Assembly (NCBI RefSeq): GCF_001039355.2
Contig: NW_019773718.1
Span: 4,718 to 56,933, forward strand
Origin: Lingula anatina
Taxonomy: Eukaryota; Brachiopoda; Lingulata; Lingulida; Lingulidae
Reading direction: 5' to 3'
DNA: 52,216 nucleotides
Shown: positions 22,802 to 34,169 of the stretch, piece after piece
Position numbering within the stretch: position 1 is the first letter of the stretch
How the letters are laid out: the number at the start of each line of letters is the position of its first letter
The notes under the pieces: model-generated
Seen by the model: the letters and a program-made list of their open reading frames with translations, nothing else
Database searches by the model: none
Told to the model about the DNA's origin: nothing
Translations under genes and position numbers: made by a program

Positions 22802-24314
22802 GTAAGTGCAGATTTATCAACTTTCTCGGAAAAAGTTCAATTGCATTGAAAGTAAAAAGATACTAAATAGCTTTGATATGCACTATGTAACAAATTCGTT
22901 GCTCTTTTAACCATAAAAATAATAATGTTGAGAGTTTGACTGTGAAGTTTTGTTCGTTGTTCCTTCGAAAATCATTTCAGCACTAGCGACGATCAATATG
23001 TAAACAATGCAGCTTGCATTGCATCAGATAGGGGTGCAAATGATTTTTTTAATAGAAGTACGCTCTTGAGACGTACATTTAAGGCCTGCACAGTCAAAAT
23101 TTTTGCTCATACTTCAATCTTTCATGCCAGAAGGACAATTTTTGCAGTGCACAGAGGTAAACATTTTCCATGCTTACGTCAGTGACGTCATTAGTTGGTG
23201 TAAAGTCATAATGTCACCTTCTACATTTATTGATTGTTTGCGAGACTCAGTTTTGTAAAGGCAGTGGAAAATTGAACAGGTAGCGCTTTCGCAATTTAGG
23301 TTCAAAAAGCAATTGCAGTTACTGTAAATTACAATTGTATGTACAATATATTTTACGTTGGAAAATGTCCCTAAATCATATTTTTATGTCAAAATATCCT
23401 GCAAAAAATACTTATCTTTAAGAAACGATAAAGCCCCTTCATTAAATGTTTAATAAATACTAATTATGCAAAAAATAGGGCCTATTGTGCGCGTTGTCTT
23501 TATTAGTGAAACCAATATTATCTGAGCTTGAAGAAAATTCATGGAGGTGATAATTTTAAGTTACATGCAAGTTAGGCTGAGGTATGGATGTCTGCGTTCA
23601 ACAAGGTACCATTGCTGAAATAACGTCCAAAAAATAAAAAAGAAGGGTGGCTTCTGTCCAAGCCCCACAGTTGGCTTCGTTCCAAACTGTTTTCTTTGCA
23701 TGGAGTTGAATTCATCTTTTCTTTCTCTCCAATACCTTATTGTATATTAAATGGACTGCATTTAAAGGTACTTTGCCTAGCTTAGGTAAATATTGTTAGC
23801 GCGTATTATTCTTGTAAGCTTTTTTTTAAAGGTGGCTTTGTTGACAGTATTAAGTTTATATTTATAAAGGCAGCCTTAACGCTGCAGTGAAATTGAAAAA
23901 GCACAAAGCACAAAGTTCGTATATTGTAAACAAATAGCACAATAGTAAATAGTTTACACCTTTGGTTTATTTTTTCACCATCTTTTGTAACTGCCTTTCT
24001 TTTCCACTTACAAAAGGAAATATCATTGTTGTTAACTAATTTAATCAGCGTCAGACCAAATATATGTAAGAGATCAAAAACCACAAATTACTTTGAATAT
24101 TTGTTTAATTCTAAACCGTTTTATACCGGAATGCCCTCAAGGCCATCATGCCGCGAATCGTATACTAATATACTAGTACATGTACATGTTTGTTAATACT
24201 CATATGCACATTTTTTTTCTTTTGTTTGAAATCTGTGAACACCGTTGCTCAATGGTTTGTTTCCTGTCGTATCGTTTTCTTTTCTTTCAGTAGACACACA
24301 CTGTAGGCGTACTC

Positions 24315-24519
24315 ATGGGTTGCTGTGCCAGTAAATATAAGAAAATATCTCCAAGACAGGATGACTCACCACGCGGTAAGCCACCAGCGCAAGGTGAAAA
24401 CAAATCACAACATAGCGTACAAGAAGTAAACGAAACACAAAACATTGTGAATACGGAAGGTACGTATACACTAGACAATTCTTTTGTTTTTGTTTGGAAA
24501 TTATATCTCGGAACGCGCG

Positions 24520-24552
<33 letters not shown>

Positions 24553-25242
24553 TTTTTTATCCCCGCACTTTTGTGACAAAAGTCATGGGTCATGTTATTC
24601 CGTGCGTTTGTGCGTGTGTGCGTGAGTTCGTGCGTCCGAGTGTCCCTGCGCCTGGGCTTTTGTAATTTCTGCTACATGTATTGCCGCCATGACTATTAGA
24701 GTGAGAAAGTTGAAACTTTGGGGATTGATAGACGCATCATCAGGGATGTCCATGGCCCCGGCACTTCAGAATTTAAGTGCATCTGTCGCCGGGGCGGGAG
24801 ATTCTTAATTTCTGTGATTTCAGCCATCTCCTCCGACAGTCAAGGGGGTGTTAAACCTTTTGGGCTTGATGAAAAGAGATGTGGATAGGCAATTCAAAAT
24901 TTGTGAGCGTGCACGTGGGGATCGGGATGTCCCTAGGGGTTGGATGATTCTTCTCTTTTGAATAAGCATTTTTCGTCGATACTTTTGCAGTCGTAATTAT
25001 GAATATCATTTGCAATCATAAGAACCGATGCATTGACACGAATATCTAGGGAATGAGATTCCCGAGTGTGAGCTACTCAGCAGCAGTAGAAGTAGTACGA
25101 ACGCACCTATTCATATTTGGCTGTATAACAAAAAATGTGTGAATGAGCATGATTAAGTTTTATTTATTTATTGTTTATAGCTAATCCCGATGCACCGTTG
25201 GGTACTTGTGTTCAGGCAATGGACATAAGCCCGCGTAGCTAG
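24315..25242 (+). CDS. Gene C: 68-aa predicted lipid-anchored protein, MGCCASK type
   Basis: Two coding exons, 24315-24459 and 25181-25242 (stop TAG), join in phase 1. The first follows the acceptor TTTTCTTTCAG (exon start 24291); the acceptor used by A, B and D has lost its AG here. The start MGCCASKYKK is the most SH4-like of the family: Gly2 and Ser6 for N-myristoylation, Cys3 and Cys4 for palmitoylation, and lysines at 7, 9 and 10 for lipid headgroup binding. The rest is polar and probably disordered (SPRQDDSPRGKPPAQGENKS). The second exon encodes ANPDAPLGTCVQAMDISPRS. The linker exon found in A, B and D is absent. Conserved 3' UTR sequence (ACTCGACGGCTACTGGGGAT) follows the stop, which supports this terminal exon. 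The first intron base run holds a CG/CA microsatellite. Confidence 0.58.
24516..24552. repeat. (CG)n(CA)n microsatellite
   Basis: A GCGCGC run passes into an ACACAC run in the intron of gene C. It produces open frames in several directions that have no other support. Confidence 0.85.
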
Positions 25243-26169
25243 GATTCAGCCGAGAGCCAATAGCTTGTGGAAACTTGACTCGACGGCTACTGGGGATATC
25301 ATGGATGACATGGGCTTGAACTGTTGAGGTCTTTATCATCATCATCATCATCATCATCATAAATAATAAAAAATCTGAGGAGTTTGACAGACTTGTTATT
25401 CATGATAGGTCGTCACTGAAGTTGCTGAACATCACACACTTAATATGTGGAATGCGCAGGAATCGTGCAAAATCAGTCGTTATGAAGAATTTTCCAAAAT
25501 TTGCACAAAATTAGGGAAGGAATTCGAAATTAGCTAATTACGGTAAAGCCGAGGTCATTGTAGAGGCGAAATGAGATAAAATGCTGCCAGAATGAAAACC
25601 CTTTGTGTATATATATATATATATATATATCCCAAATATTTTTGTAATCTGAGCTAATATTTCGGATTTCTCTTAGACGCTGTGAAAATGCTTTGAATGG
25701 TGTTGGGAAGCTGAAAGAATATTTAGCATGTAGCCATATTGCAGTTAGAATGTGTCCTACACTCTATAATGCTATTCGCTATTTCTTCACTTGGAATGCA
25801 CCTTAAATTTTATGAGCACATAAGCAATACAATCAGTCCAACCACAAAAATGGGTTCGAATATCTAGAATGCATTTAGAATTCTCAGAATGGTCCACGAG
25901 AATGCAAGGGAATTATTTAATAAGGGCGGGAATGGAGAGTTATTATCATTGTCAATCTAATTTCAGACGTTTCCCTCATCTTAAAACGTGGCAATGCATT
26001 GTGATATTTAAAATCGTAGGGACTATACATGTACTTTGACATGATCTCCTTTTAATGTATTGTAATTATAACTGTTATTGTCGTATGAATAGACATTAGC
26101 TTTTAGCATAGAGGATACTTTATGTTCATGGAAATAAACTGTCATTAGTATATGTTAATAAAAATATAA
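25243..26169 (+). other. 3' UTR and 3' flank of gene C
   Basis: The conserved CGACGGCTACTGGGGATATC element lies at about 25278. It is followed by an (ATC)n run at 25328-25361 and an (AT)n run at about 25601-25630. AATAAA occurs at 26133. No gene seen. Confidence 0.5.
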
Positions 26170-26940
26170 TATTTTAAAAAAAGAAAAGCCTGTCCCTTTT
26201 GTACCTCGCTCCACAAGCACCTGAAAGTCTCAAAGCTGTTTACAATAGATGACAACATTTCAGGCATTAAGTGTCTGTCACGCCTACCGAATCAGCTAGG
26301 GGGTAAAGATAATTACCCCCTAACAGCTTTACTAGGCGTGACAGGCATTGAAGCCGGTCAAGTTGACAGCAATTTAGTGAGACTCCTCAGGGAGATAGAT
26401 CGATCCAAATATCTGTGGAAATGGTCCCTTTGAGACGGGAGTTTGGATTTTTTGCCACAATACAGGCTTGGTGTAGACGCTCTCGCCTTCCTGGGGAAGA
26501 TGCACCCCAGCTGCCGTATGAGGCGCAAAAAGGTACCACATAAACGATATGGGAGAATTGTCATAGAGCTCTACGTCAGAGGCTATAAGTACAGCTTTTT
26601 TGGCTTTTATTCCTCCATTTACAGTTTATGACTTTGTGAGATAATGAAATGACACTACGTTTTTAACGTGACCAAAATCCATACATTTTTGTTACTCCGC
26701 ACCAGACTCATGTTGACCTACTAGCACTACCCTGGCACATCTCCACGTGTATTTGGGCCCTTTCAGAACAATTTGATCTGTGGACTTGCAGATCAAGGAT
26801 CAAAATTTTACATGGCGACCCACTTAAAAGCGTTACCTCCAGTCCCCTAATGGTCTCCCTGCCTACCACACACGTCTGGCCTGCATTGGTCCAGCAGTTA
26901 GACGGATTTTATCTCAGCTCCAAGGTTATTTGCTACGAGA
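26170..26940. other. Insertion at the C/D boundary with a hairpin
   Basis: This stretch has no counterpart at the other unit boundaries. At 26275-26344 CTGTCACGCCTA and TAGGGGGTAA are answered by TTACCCCCTA and TAGGCGTGACAG. At 26818-26860 ATGGCGACCCACTTAAAAGC recalls the arms of the MITE at 46231-46463. A 62-codon open frame at 26443 has no recognisable product. Confidence 0.45.
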
Positions 26941-27035
26941 GTCTTAGCCTTAGAGTGAAAAAATCGTTCGGCAAGCGGTCGCAAGCCCGGTGTGACAACA
27001 ACACCATTGTTTTATAGCCTTGCTGTTCTTGTTTA

Positions 27036-27113
27036 AGTCAATAAAATGCGTCAGCCCCTAATGATTTTTTGGAGCTTTCCATTTGCTTCGTTGGCAGGTT
27101 ACGTATGTCTTAG
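27036..27113 (+). other. Non-coding first exon, gene D
   Basis: Shared block (GGAGCTTTCCATTTGCTTCG, then TTACGTATGTCTTAG) ending at donor GTAAGTGTCAAC. Confidence 0.58.
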
Positions 27114-27439
27114 GTAAGTGTCAACTTATCAAATTTTTTCGAGGAAATTACAATTGCATTGGATGTAAAAAGATAAATGGCTTTGATTTGATTTAGTTAA
27201 ATATGTTGCTTTTTGAATTCTGAAAAAATGATCGTAGTTAGGATCTGCCTGTCAAGAATGCCTTAAACGTCAAGGTCCCTTTGTTGTTGCTGTTATGGTT
27301 GTTGTTTTTCATTATGCAAAAAAACTTGTATTACGTCGGGAAGTGGCGCATTTCTTCTTTTTTTTTTATTGATAGAGCTAGGTCACGAGAGGATCACTGA
27401 TGAGATGTATATGCACACGGTCAACATATAAGATAATAG

Positions 27440-27548
27440 ATGAAATCTATCGCGTACCTAGCAACAGATGTAATGGGAAGGAAGGATTACGCATGCGCAT
27501 GATCAATCGTAAACCCAAAGAAGCTTATTCACAGCTGGCTTCTGCTCA
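27440..27548 (+). promoter_or_regulatory. Conserved intronic block, unit D
   Basis: ATCTATCGCGTACCTAGCAA, then GATTACGCATGCGCATGATC and AATCGTAAACCCA. The GCATGCGCA core is a near match to an NRF-1 site. Confidence 0.5.
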
Positions 27549-27639
27549 AGATTTTTACAATTATTTGCTCTGAGTTAAATTTATCTTTACTTTTTCTCTA
27601 ATACCCTATTATGTTGTAAAATGACTATGATAAGAAAGA

Positions 27640-28370
27640 CATAATCCAGCCCAGGTAAGCATTTTAAGGACATTGTAACACTATATAATCACCTAGATAC
27701 CGAAAATGAATTTTTTCTACATCTACAGGGTAATTATTCAATAATCCATCTATCTTTGTGCTGATTTAAAACAATGAAAAACCCTCGAAAAAATAAAATA
27801 TTGATGTTTATGTTTTTTCGTTGCAATGTATGAGTATTGGCAACTAAGCGCTTTCATCGTCAACTTAACACCTTTCTATTTTGAGGTGAGATAGCAATCA
27901 GTATCAGGGGTAACTACAGCCCTGAACAAGTTTTTGTCACGAAAATGAAGAAAGTTGACCACGAATGTATAAGCTAGAATCTCGTGCCTTCATTTGGGTT
28001 AAACTATTTTTGTTATGGAGTAATGAGCCCCTAATTACACATTTTCATAAAAAAGGTATTATTTTGCCTTATCAACGATAAAATCTGAACTAAGACTTTT
28101 AAGAAAAATCGCTGGCACGATTTTGGGGTATTTAATGGTGTCATTATAGCGGCGTTGAAACGTTGATCGTGGGTACTCAGGTAAAAGAGACATTTGAGAA
28201 ACCGATTTTCAGTTTTTACCCCAAAATCGCAATTATGACGTCATCCGTAAGATGACATGTGTAAATGTTGATAAATATAGTCACTGAGCACTGAAGATTT
28301 ATTTATTACCCAGAAGTATGTACGTAAGGCAGTAAATAAGAAGTTTTGGGCGAAGGGTGACAATATCCTC
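27640..28370. repeat. Unit D-specific intronic insertion
   Basis: Units A and B pass directly from ACTTTTTCTCTAATACC to the GCGTATTATTCATT block; D has about 700 extra bases, including a full CRE palindrome TGACGTCA at 28236. Ends and target duplication are not clear, so I do not name a transposon family. Confidence 0.4.
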
Positions 28371-29442
28371 TGTATTATTCATTTTGTTCGTTTTTGTCAA
28401 AAGGTTTCGGTGCTGGTAGCCTATTTATGCCTTTGCATTGACAGCCCTAGCACTCTACACACTTGAAATGGAAAGGACCTGAATGAAAAAGGTCGAAGTG
28501 TAAAATAAAAATAAACAAATAAATTAACAATAAGATCTTGGTGTAAGCGTATTTTATCAGTATCAAAAGCATGAACATAAATTTATATTTTTAAATATTA
28601 AAACTAAATTTCTAAAATCATTGCACATATATAAAAATGCCTTGGGTCCGAATGAACCGGTTATGATACTGGAATTCCTCTAATTCTATGCACTTATGGC
28701 CACAATTCTATGGAAACCTAAATATCTGTACTATTAATGGTTCACTACATGCAAGCTGCCATGCTTAAATACATCTGAGTAAATTAAACAAGTATGAAAA
28801 TTACATACATGCAAATTTAATCTTATCAGTATTATTAATGGTTCACTACAAGCTGTTAGCAAGTAATGTACAGACTTTCATCCTGTTTTGTAATAACGAG
28901 AGAAAAACTCTGGTAGAGGAAACACTTTTCACTGCCAACGCAATGAATGGGCAATCATGTGCCTTATACTGTACATTGTCCACAAACTTGCTGGGGTGAT
29001 TCAAAGCACTTAGATATATGGGCAGTTCTAGTAACATTTGTATTGAAGTTTTGCAGATTTAATTTTTTTTTTCATTTTCACAGATGAAAATTTTAAATGT
29101 GTGACAAGGAAGTCCCAATAGGACTAAAATCATGTGCCAGCTACATTTCCTGAATATCCACAGTAACAGTAGTATATACCCCTACATGTAGAAAAAAATC
29201 TACGGCTATCATGCTGTTAAGCGTTTAGGTAAAATTACTTCATAATAAACTACTGGTAGACCCAATTTTGTGCACTGCCATCTTTATTTTATTCTTATTG
29301 TTTATATATACTGAACTTTATTGTCTTGCTTTCTTATTCGTCTCAGACTTGTGAACAGTGGGTAAATAATTTTTCATACACTCAGTTAAAGGATTTCTTT
29401 TTATATTTTTCTCTCGAAACAGCAGGCACAATATATCCATTC

Positions 29443-30752
29443 ATGGGTAACGCATGCGCATGCACCACACATGTCAACGTGTGCCCCACAATTTGCGGAA
29501 ACGGATACACGCTCCTTAACACAACAGGTAAAGACAAGGATGCCACTCTACTGTTAGCAGCAGAACATGTGAGAACATTAGATAATCAGGTTATATTCAT
29601 GGCGAAAATGTCTGAATAGTTGCAATTGCATGTTATTATCAGAATTTACACTCTCATATCTCTACAGATTTTTAGTACCTCATTACTTCCTCTTTCTCTC
29701 TCTCGGATACTGCAACTTTTTTGTAGTTACATGTATTTCATTTGGTTTTGTTTCTGATTTGGTCAATCATCGGCATAGGTTTTCTTTTTATATACGTTGA
29801 TTTTTTCTTTTTTTAATAGCACGCAGCCCAACACCTAGAGCAACCCCATTACGACAGGAAGGCAACTCAAACGGTGTGCCCAATGGCAACGCTTCTCAGT
29901 CAACACCAATACAAGAACCAGAACCAAGCCATGAGGATACAGTTGTTAAGGGTACACAAGATGATCCTGGTATGATTATGACGAAAAAAATATGTCTCCA
30001 TTTATGCTTCCATTTACATGTGTTTCTTTTTGTTTTGTTTTGTTTGGTCAAAAGTCAATTATCGACATAGGTTTTTTTTCTCTCTCTCCCTCTCTCTCTC
30101 AGATTCTGGAACTTTTTTTTATTGAAGTTACATGTATTTCACTTTATTTTGTTTCAGATTTGGTCAGTCATCGGCATAGGTTTTCTTTTTGTATACCCTG
30201 TACATGTATTTTTTTCTTTTTTAATAGCACGCAACCCAACACCTAGAGGAACCCCATCAGGACGGGGTGGTAACTCAAACGGTGTGCCCAATGGCAACGC
30301 TTCTCAGTCAACACCAATACAAGAACCAGAACCAAGCCGTGAGAATACACCTGTTAAGGGTATACAAGATGATCCTGGTATGAGTATGTCGAAAAAATAT
30401 GCCAGAATTTCATTTCGATTTACATGTATTTTCTTTTTGTTTTGTTTCAAGTTTGGTCATTATCGAAATAGTTTTTTTAATATACGTGTATTTTTTCTTT
30501 TTGAATAGCACGCAGCCCAACATCTAGAGCAACCCCACCCGAAGGGGAAGGCAATTCGAACGGTGGGTCAATGGGCAACGCGTCTCAGTCACGTGTACCA
30601 ACACCAGCACCAATACAAGAATCCGAACCAAACCATGACAATACACATGTTAAGAGTGCACTAGATGATCCTGGTATGATTATGTCGATGGCTGAATTTC
30701 ATTTCGATTTACAATTGTTATAGAAACTTGCACTGTCATATCTTTGTTGATT

Positions 30753-30799
<47 letters not shown>

Positions 30800-31416
30800 A
30801 GGGTTTAAGTGTTTCTATTGCTTCTGATTTGCGTCCGATATGCAAACATCTGCAATGGCATCCGCTTTTATTGGTGATAAATATACAATGCATTGTTAAT
30901 ATATTCGTAATTTACACTGTTCTTATCAGCACAGTGTTGCCATTGGTTAACAAGCGACAAGTTTGTATCTTCAGCTCATCCTCTTGTCATTGGTTAACAA
31001 GCAACAAGTTTCATACTTTGTATTTATCTAAACATGCGATGTTTAAACAAACATTATTTGTAGGGGTGTGTGGAGGAGGGTGGGAGTGTCAAAACCAGCA
31101 GACGATCTTAGAGCGTAAATACAACAGTCTTTCTGGGGTCATCTGTGACTTATTACCATTAGCGAAACACATACCCAATGGAATTTTTCTAATTGAAAGA
31201 AGATAGGTGCAAAAATCATAAGTTTCTCAAAATTAGTGATGGTCTCAGGCGTTTATCAAGTAATCAGTTTTTTTCTGGCCTAAGGGCACTTTAACAGAAT
31301 GCACAAGAGTGTTGCAAGCCAACTTGTAACTTTAGACCTTATAATACCTATAATTTATCCCATTTTTGACAGGTGATGCACGGATCCCTATTCAGGAAAC
31401 GAGCAAGAACAAATAA
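29443..31416 (+). CDS. Gene D: predicted lipid-anchored protein with triplicated linker exon
   Basis: Coding exons are 29443-29527, 29820-29969, 30228-30377, 30509-30673, optional 31064-31144 and 31373-31416 (stop TAA). The protein is 197 aa, or 224 aa with the optional exon. The first coding exon starts at 29347 after TTCGTCTCAG. MGNACACTTH has Gly2 for myristoylation, though residue 6 is Ala rather than Ser, and Cys5, Cys7, Cys13 and Cys17 as palmitoylation candidates. Three near-identical linker exons of 50, 50 and 55 codons follow, each phase 1-1, each after a TTTTTAATAG or TTTGAATAG acceptor and each beginning ARN/ARSPT and ending QDDPG or LDDPG. They encode a proline- and serine-rich disordered chain (NGVPNGNASQSTPIQEPEPS). 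The tail is GDARIPIQETSKNK. The three-fold linker would lengthen the tether between the membrane anchor and the tail. No enzyme domain is visible. Confidence 0.62.
29820..30673 (+). repeat. Tandem triplicate of a phase 1-1 exon with its intron
   Basis: Exons at 29820-29969, 30228-30377 and 30509-30673 and the intron pieces between them (CATGTATTTCACTTTATTTT, then GGTTTTCTTTT, then TTTTTCTTTTTTAATAG) are direct copies. Copies one and two are closest. The single copies in A (11312-11470) and B (19427-19549) are the outgroups. Confidence 0.85.
31064..31144 (+). CDS. Optional 27-codon exon in gene D
   Basis: Identical over all 81 bp to 14553-14633 of gene A, with acceptor TTTGTAG and donor GTGACT. 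It is phase 1-1 and would encode GVCGGGWECQ and the following 17 residues. Confidence 0.35.
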
Positions 31417-33290
31417 AATTGATTCGACGGCTACTGGTGATATCATGGATAACATAAGCGTGAAGAGTTTAACTTCTTTTTTCCTTCTTTTTCGTCGTCG
31501 TCATCATAAAAAGAATCTTTGGAGTTCGACTGACTCTGTTTTTCTTTCACTGGGACCTTCACAACAAACATCACTGGATAAGTGGGTGTCCAGAGTGGAC
31601 ATCTATAAGACAATATGTGACAGTAGGGCCTACCTACATGTATTCTGCAGAATTGAAATAGATTTATTTCATAATTAATCCAAAGTTGCAAATAAAACAA
31701 CATTTTTGCTTTGTTGCATAATTTGAACAATTATAACAATCATTGAAGGTGGGACTTGTTTAGCGCCAACCCTACCGAATAGAGGATTGGAAAAAGTCAC
31801 ATGGGATTTAAAATGAGAATGGTATTGCTGCGAATTTGCAGCAGGCCTTATATTTTGCTATGGGCGTTATTGAAGGTGGGGCTAGGTAAGCGTTATAGAA
31901 ACGCCATGTTTACAAGCCTTGGGCTCTATAAATAAAGAGGCAGGGTGTATGGAGATGATCATCATCAGTTTTAATTATTATATTTAGCTTAATATATCAA
32001 AGCGCGCAGATCTCTTGTGATATTTTATATCCTATTTGATATGCCCTAATGTACTTTTACTTTTTGTATTTTTATTATTTACAAAATGTTCTACAATTGT
32101 TATTGCCATATATTTTATTTTCCATCTACATGTAATGGTTGCAATATCCCAAGAAAGACACTAGCTCAGCATACTGCATGATACTACACAGAAATAAAAT
32201 ATCAAAAAAGTATATATATATATATATATATATATCTCGAAAATTATAAAGACGAATGACTGTTTCTGGATTTAATTTTTTTTCTTTTACAGTGACGCTC
32301 TCGTGACATTTTAATCTTACCACCTTGTAATGCTACACTTGAATTTTGTTCCACTCCTACTACGTATGGCCTTTGTAAAATAATAGGAACTAGTATAATT
32401 TTTTCTTTTACTAGCCTTTTTTGTTATCGATTCAAGTTGCATTGTAAAATCTACTAAGCAATTTTATATTTTAGACTCAAAATAATAATAATAATAATAA
32501 TAATTTGTATGCCTTCAATTTATTTGACTGGAGCCCAGATCAAATTAATTAAATTAATTTAATTTAAACATCACACATATAAACATTATTATTAAAATGA
32601 AAGATATGAGAACAATATAAAAGACAAACCCCTCTGATTAATTTTGTATCACAGTAATTAGCATCGTTTACATGGTATGGTTGTATATGTTATCAAAATA
32701 AAGTTAATGGAAAATTCTTAATTACGACTCTGCTTTAGGATCGGGGCTTAAACATGGAGTTTCAGAGTTTGCTCTAACATTTAACTTACAACTGAACTTG
32801 AGGGGTATTTTTGCATGTGAAAATAATAGTTTTTAGATTTGTTATTAAATATATAAATAAATAAATAAGTTTATCTAATCACTGTATGATTAACTCGACC
32901 ATACAGTGGTCATATGATAGTCAATTCCTGCTTGCAACAAAATCAAAATAAATAAACTGTGCAAAATTCCGTCAACGGCGAGGTTCAATGCACTGAACAT
33001 AAAAAAGTGTAGGAGTCCTAGTTCCGTGTAATGCAATGTCAACTAAACATCTGCATTGGCTAACTAATTTTTGCTAATTATGCATGGCATTCCTCCTAAA
33101 CCAGCAAGGGGGTAATTAATATTATCATGCGTGCCAAGCTCTCGGAAGCTCTTTAATTTAAAGAGGCGTATCAGAAAATTAAGCTGATTACACTGAATGC
33201 ACTTTAGCTACAATCCACAGCTGAGCTGGATCGATCCAACCATTATGATATGTTTATCTGAACGCGGTTTTAGTGTTTTCTACTCTTATG
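31417..33290. other. 3' flank of gene D and the D/E convergence
   Basis: After the stop come the conserved ATTCGACGGCTACTGG element, AATAAA at 31691, an (AT)n run at about 32211-32234 and an (AAT)n run at about 32480-32504. Unit homology ends near 32650. From there to 33290 the sequence is AT-rich with no gene seen. Genes D (+) and E (-) converge here. Confidence 0.55.
31691..31696 (+). terminator. Candidate poly(A) signal, gene D
   Basis: AATAAA about 275 bp after the stop, at the position equivalent to 15194 in unit A. Confidence 0.45.
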
Positions 33291-33343
33291 CTAATACTTA
33301 TTAGCGAATGTTCAATGAATTCCGGCGACTCTTCCATATCATC

Positions 33344-33461
33344 TCAATCATTTTCACCCTGGTCACCGCCAGAGGCATCCAGAGGGTCTCGTGGTGAGCC
33401 ATAACCCGAATCCCTTGAAACCCTCAGCTTATCTTTTCTGTTCAAGGGGACACTCATGTTT
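33344..33461 (-). CDS. Candidate C-terminal exon of gene E with DSGYGS motif
   Basis: After TGTTTCAG the frame from ATG 33457 runs 37 codons to TGA and reads MSVPLNRKDKLRV, then SRDSGYGSPRD, then an acidic end. DSGYGS fits the beta-TrCP phosphodegron DSGxxS, as in IkappaB. Gene F keeps the motif; of five base differences in this frame three are silent. The problem is phase: this frame needs a phase-2 exon before it, while the last firm exon (35323-35267) ends in phase 1, and a direct splice would stop after two residues (E, T). An intervening exon or alternative splice is required. Confidence 0.4.
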
Positions 33462-34037
33462 CTGAAACATTCAAGGTGTTCACTGAATTTCCTATTTCTT
33501 TCGCGTTAAAACAGTAAAACTCAATGTTAAAGCCATACACTTTATAAAATGAGTCATAGATAAAAAATGATTTCTACAATGTTAATATCAATACGTTTAT
33601 CACATTCAGCTATACATTTATTCTCAATTAACGTTATGAACTAATAACAGCTTTAAAGCAACCAATTAACTTGTTTGATTTCAGCTATCGTTCAGGGCAA
33701 AAAAAACGTTTGCATAGTTTCGAACAATTTTTAAAATTTTAAAAATTGATAGCAACTGATCGTATGAGATTAATAATTCAAATAAATACGTTGTAAATAA
33801 TTCAGAGAAATATAATGAATTCATTCTTCCACCAAAACAGCGGTTTATGTTATTATTTTGGTATCTGTGGCTGCCATCAAAGCAAGGGGATCATTATGGA
33901 TTCATTAACCTGGTAAGTATGGGAAATTCAACGTTTAACCCAGGAAAATCCGTCTTTTGGACACACACACACACACACACACATATAGGCCTATACGTAC
34001 TGATAATTTTTCACATCTTGTGTCCCGCTTGTCCCAC

Positions 34038-34156
34038 CTTCCATACCAGTTGTCCTGATATTGGTTCCCGCGCTTGGGGGTCTGACTGTAATGAAATGTT
34101 TGGTGTACTATGCAAAGTATTTTTAACAAAAATTTCCTTTAAGCTACTAAAAGACT
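34038..34156 (-). CDS. Candidate exon near the 3' end of gene E
   Basis: A phase-1 acceptor (CCTATAG) opens 39 codons containing LKEIFVKNTLHSTPNISLQS and GQLVWK, ending at GTGGGA. The F copy (45030-44912) has the same length and stays open with seven changed residues. The acceptor lacks a good pyrimidine tract, and neither exit phase fits the DSGYGS exon, so this is weak. Confidence 0.25.
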
Positions 34157-34169
34157 CTATAGGACCTGC

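Larger units (their letters stand above)
6860..32650 (+). repeat. Four tandem gene-bearing units A-D
   Basis: A block beginning TTTTAGCAAGG, with GTCAAAGCACACGTCCCC and AGCCTCAGCCTAAGAG, recurs at about 6866, 16497 and 22403, and in part at 26940. A second block ending each unit (TTACTAGCCTTTTTTGTTATC, then GACTCAAAATAATAAT, then TTTGACTGGAGCCCAGAT) recurs at about 16220, 22135 and 32410. Approximate units are A 6860-16490, B 16490-22395, C 22395-26940 and D 26940-32650. A, B and D are closest; C is the most diverged. Length differences are largely due to identified insertions. Confidence 0.85.

Noticed and set aside
24287-24579. Cysteine/valine-rich minus-strand frames over gene C
   Set aside because: Products of the CA/CG microsatellite and antisense of the anchor exon.
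29992-30508. Phenylalanine-rich open frames between the gene D exons
   Set aside because: They read through T-rich intron and pyrimidine tracts; the phase 1-1 exon model accounts for the conserved parts.
33900-33925. Strong plus-strand donor-like CTGGTAAGTATG after a short frame
   Set aside because: Absent from the paralogous position in unit F and no partner acceptor or domain is visible.
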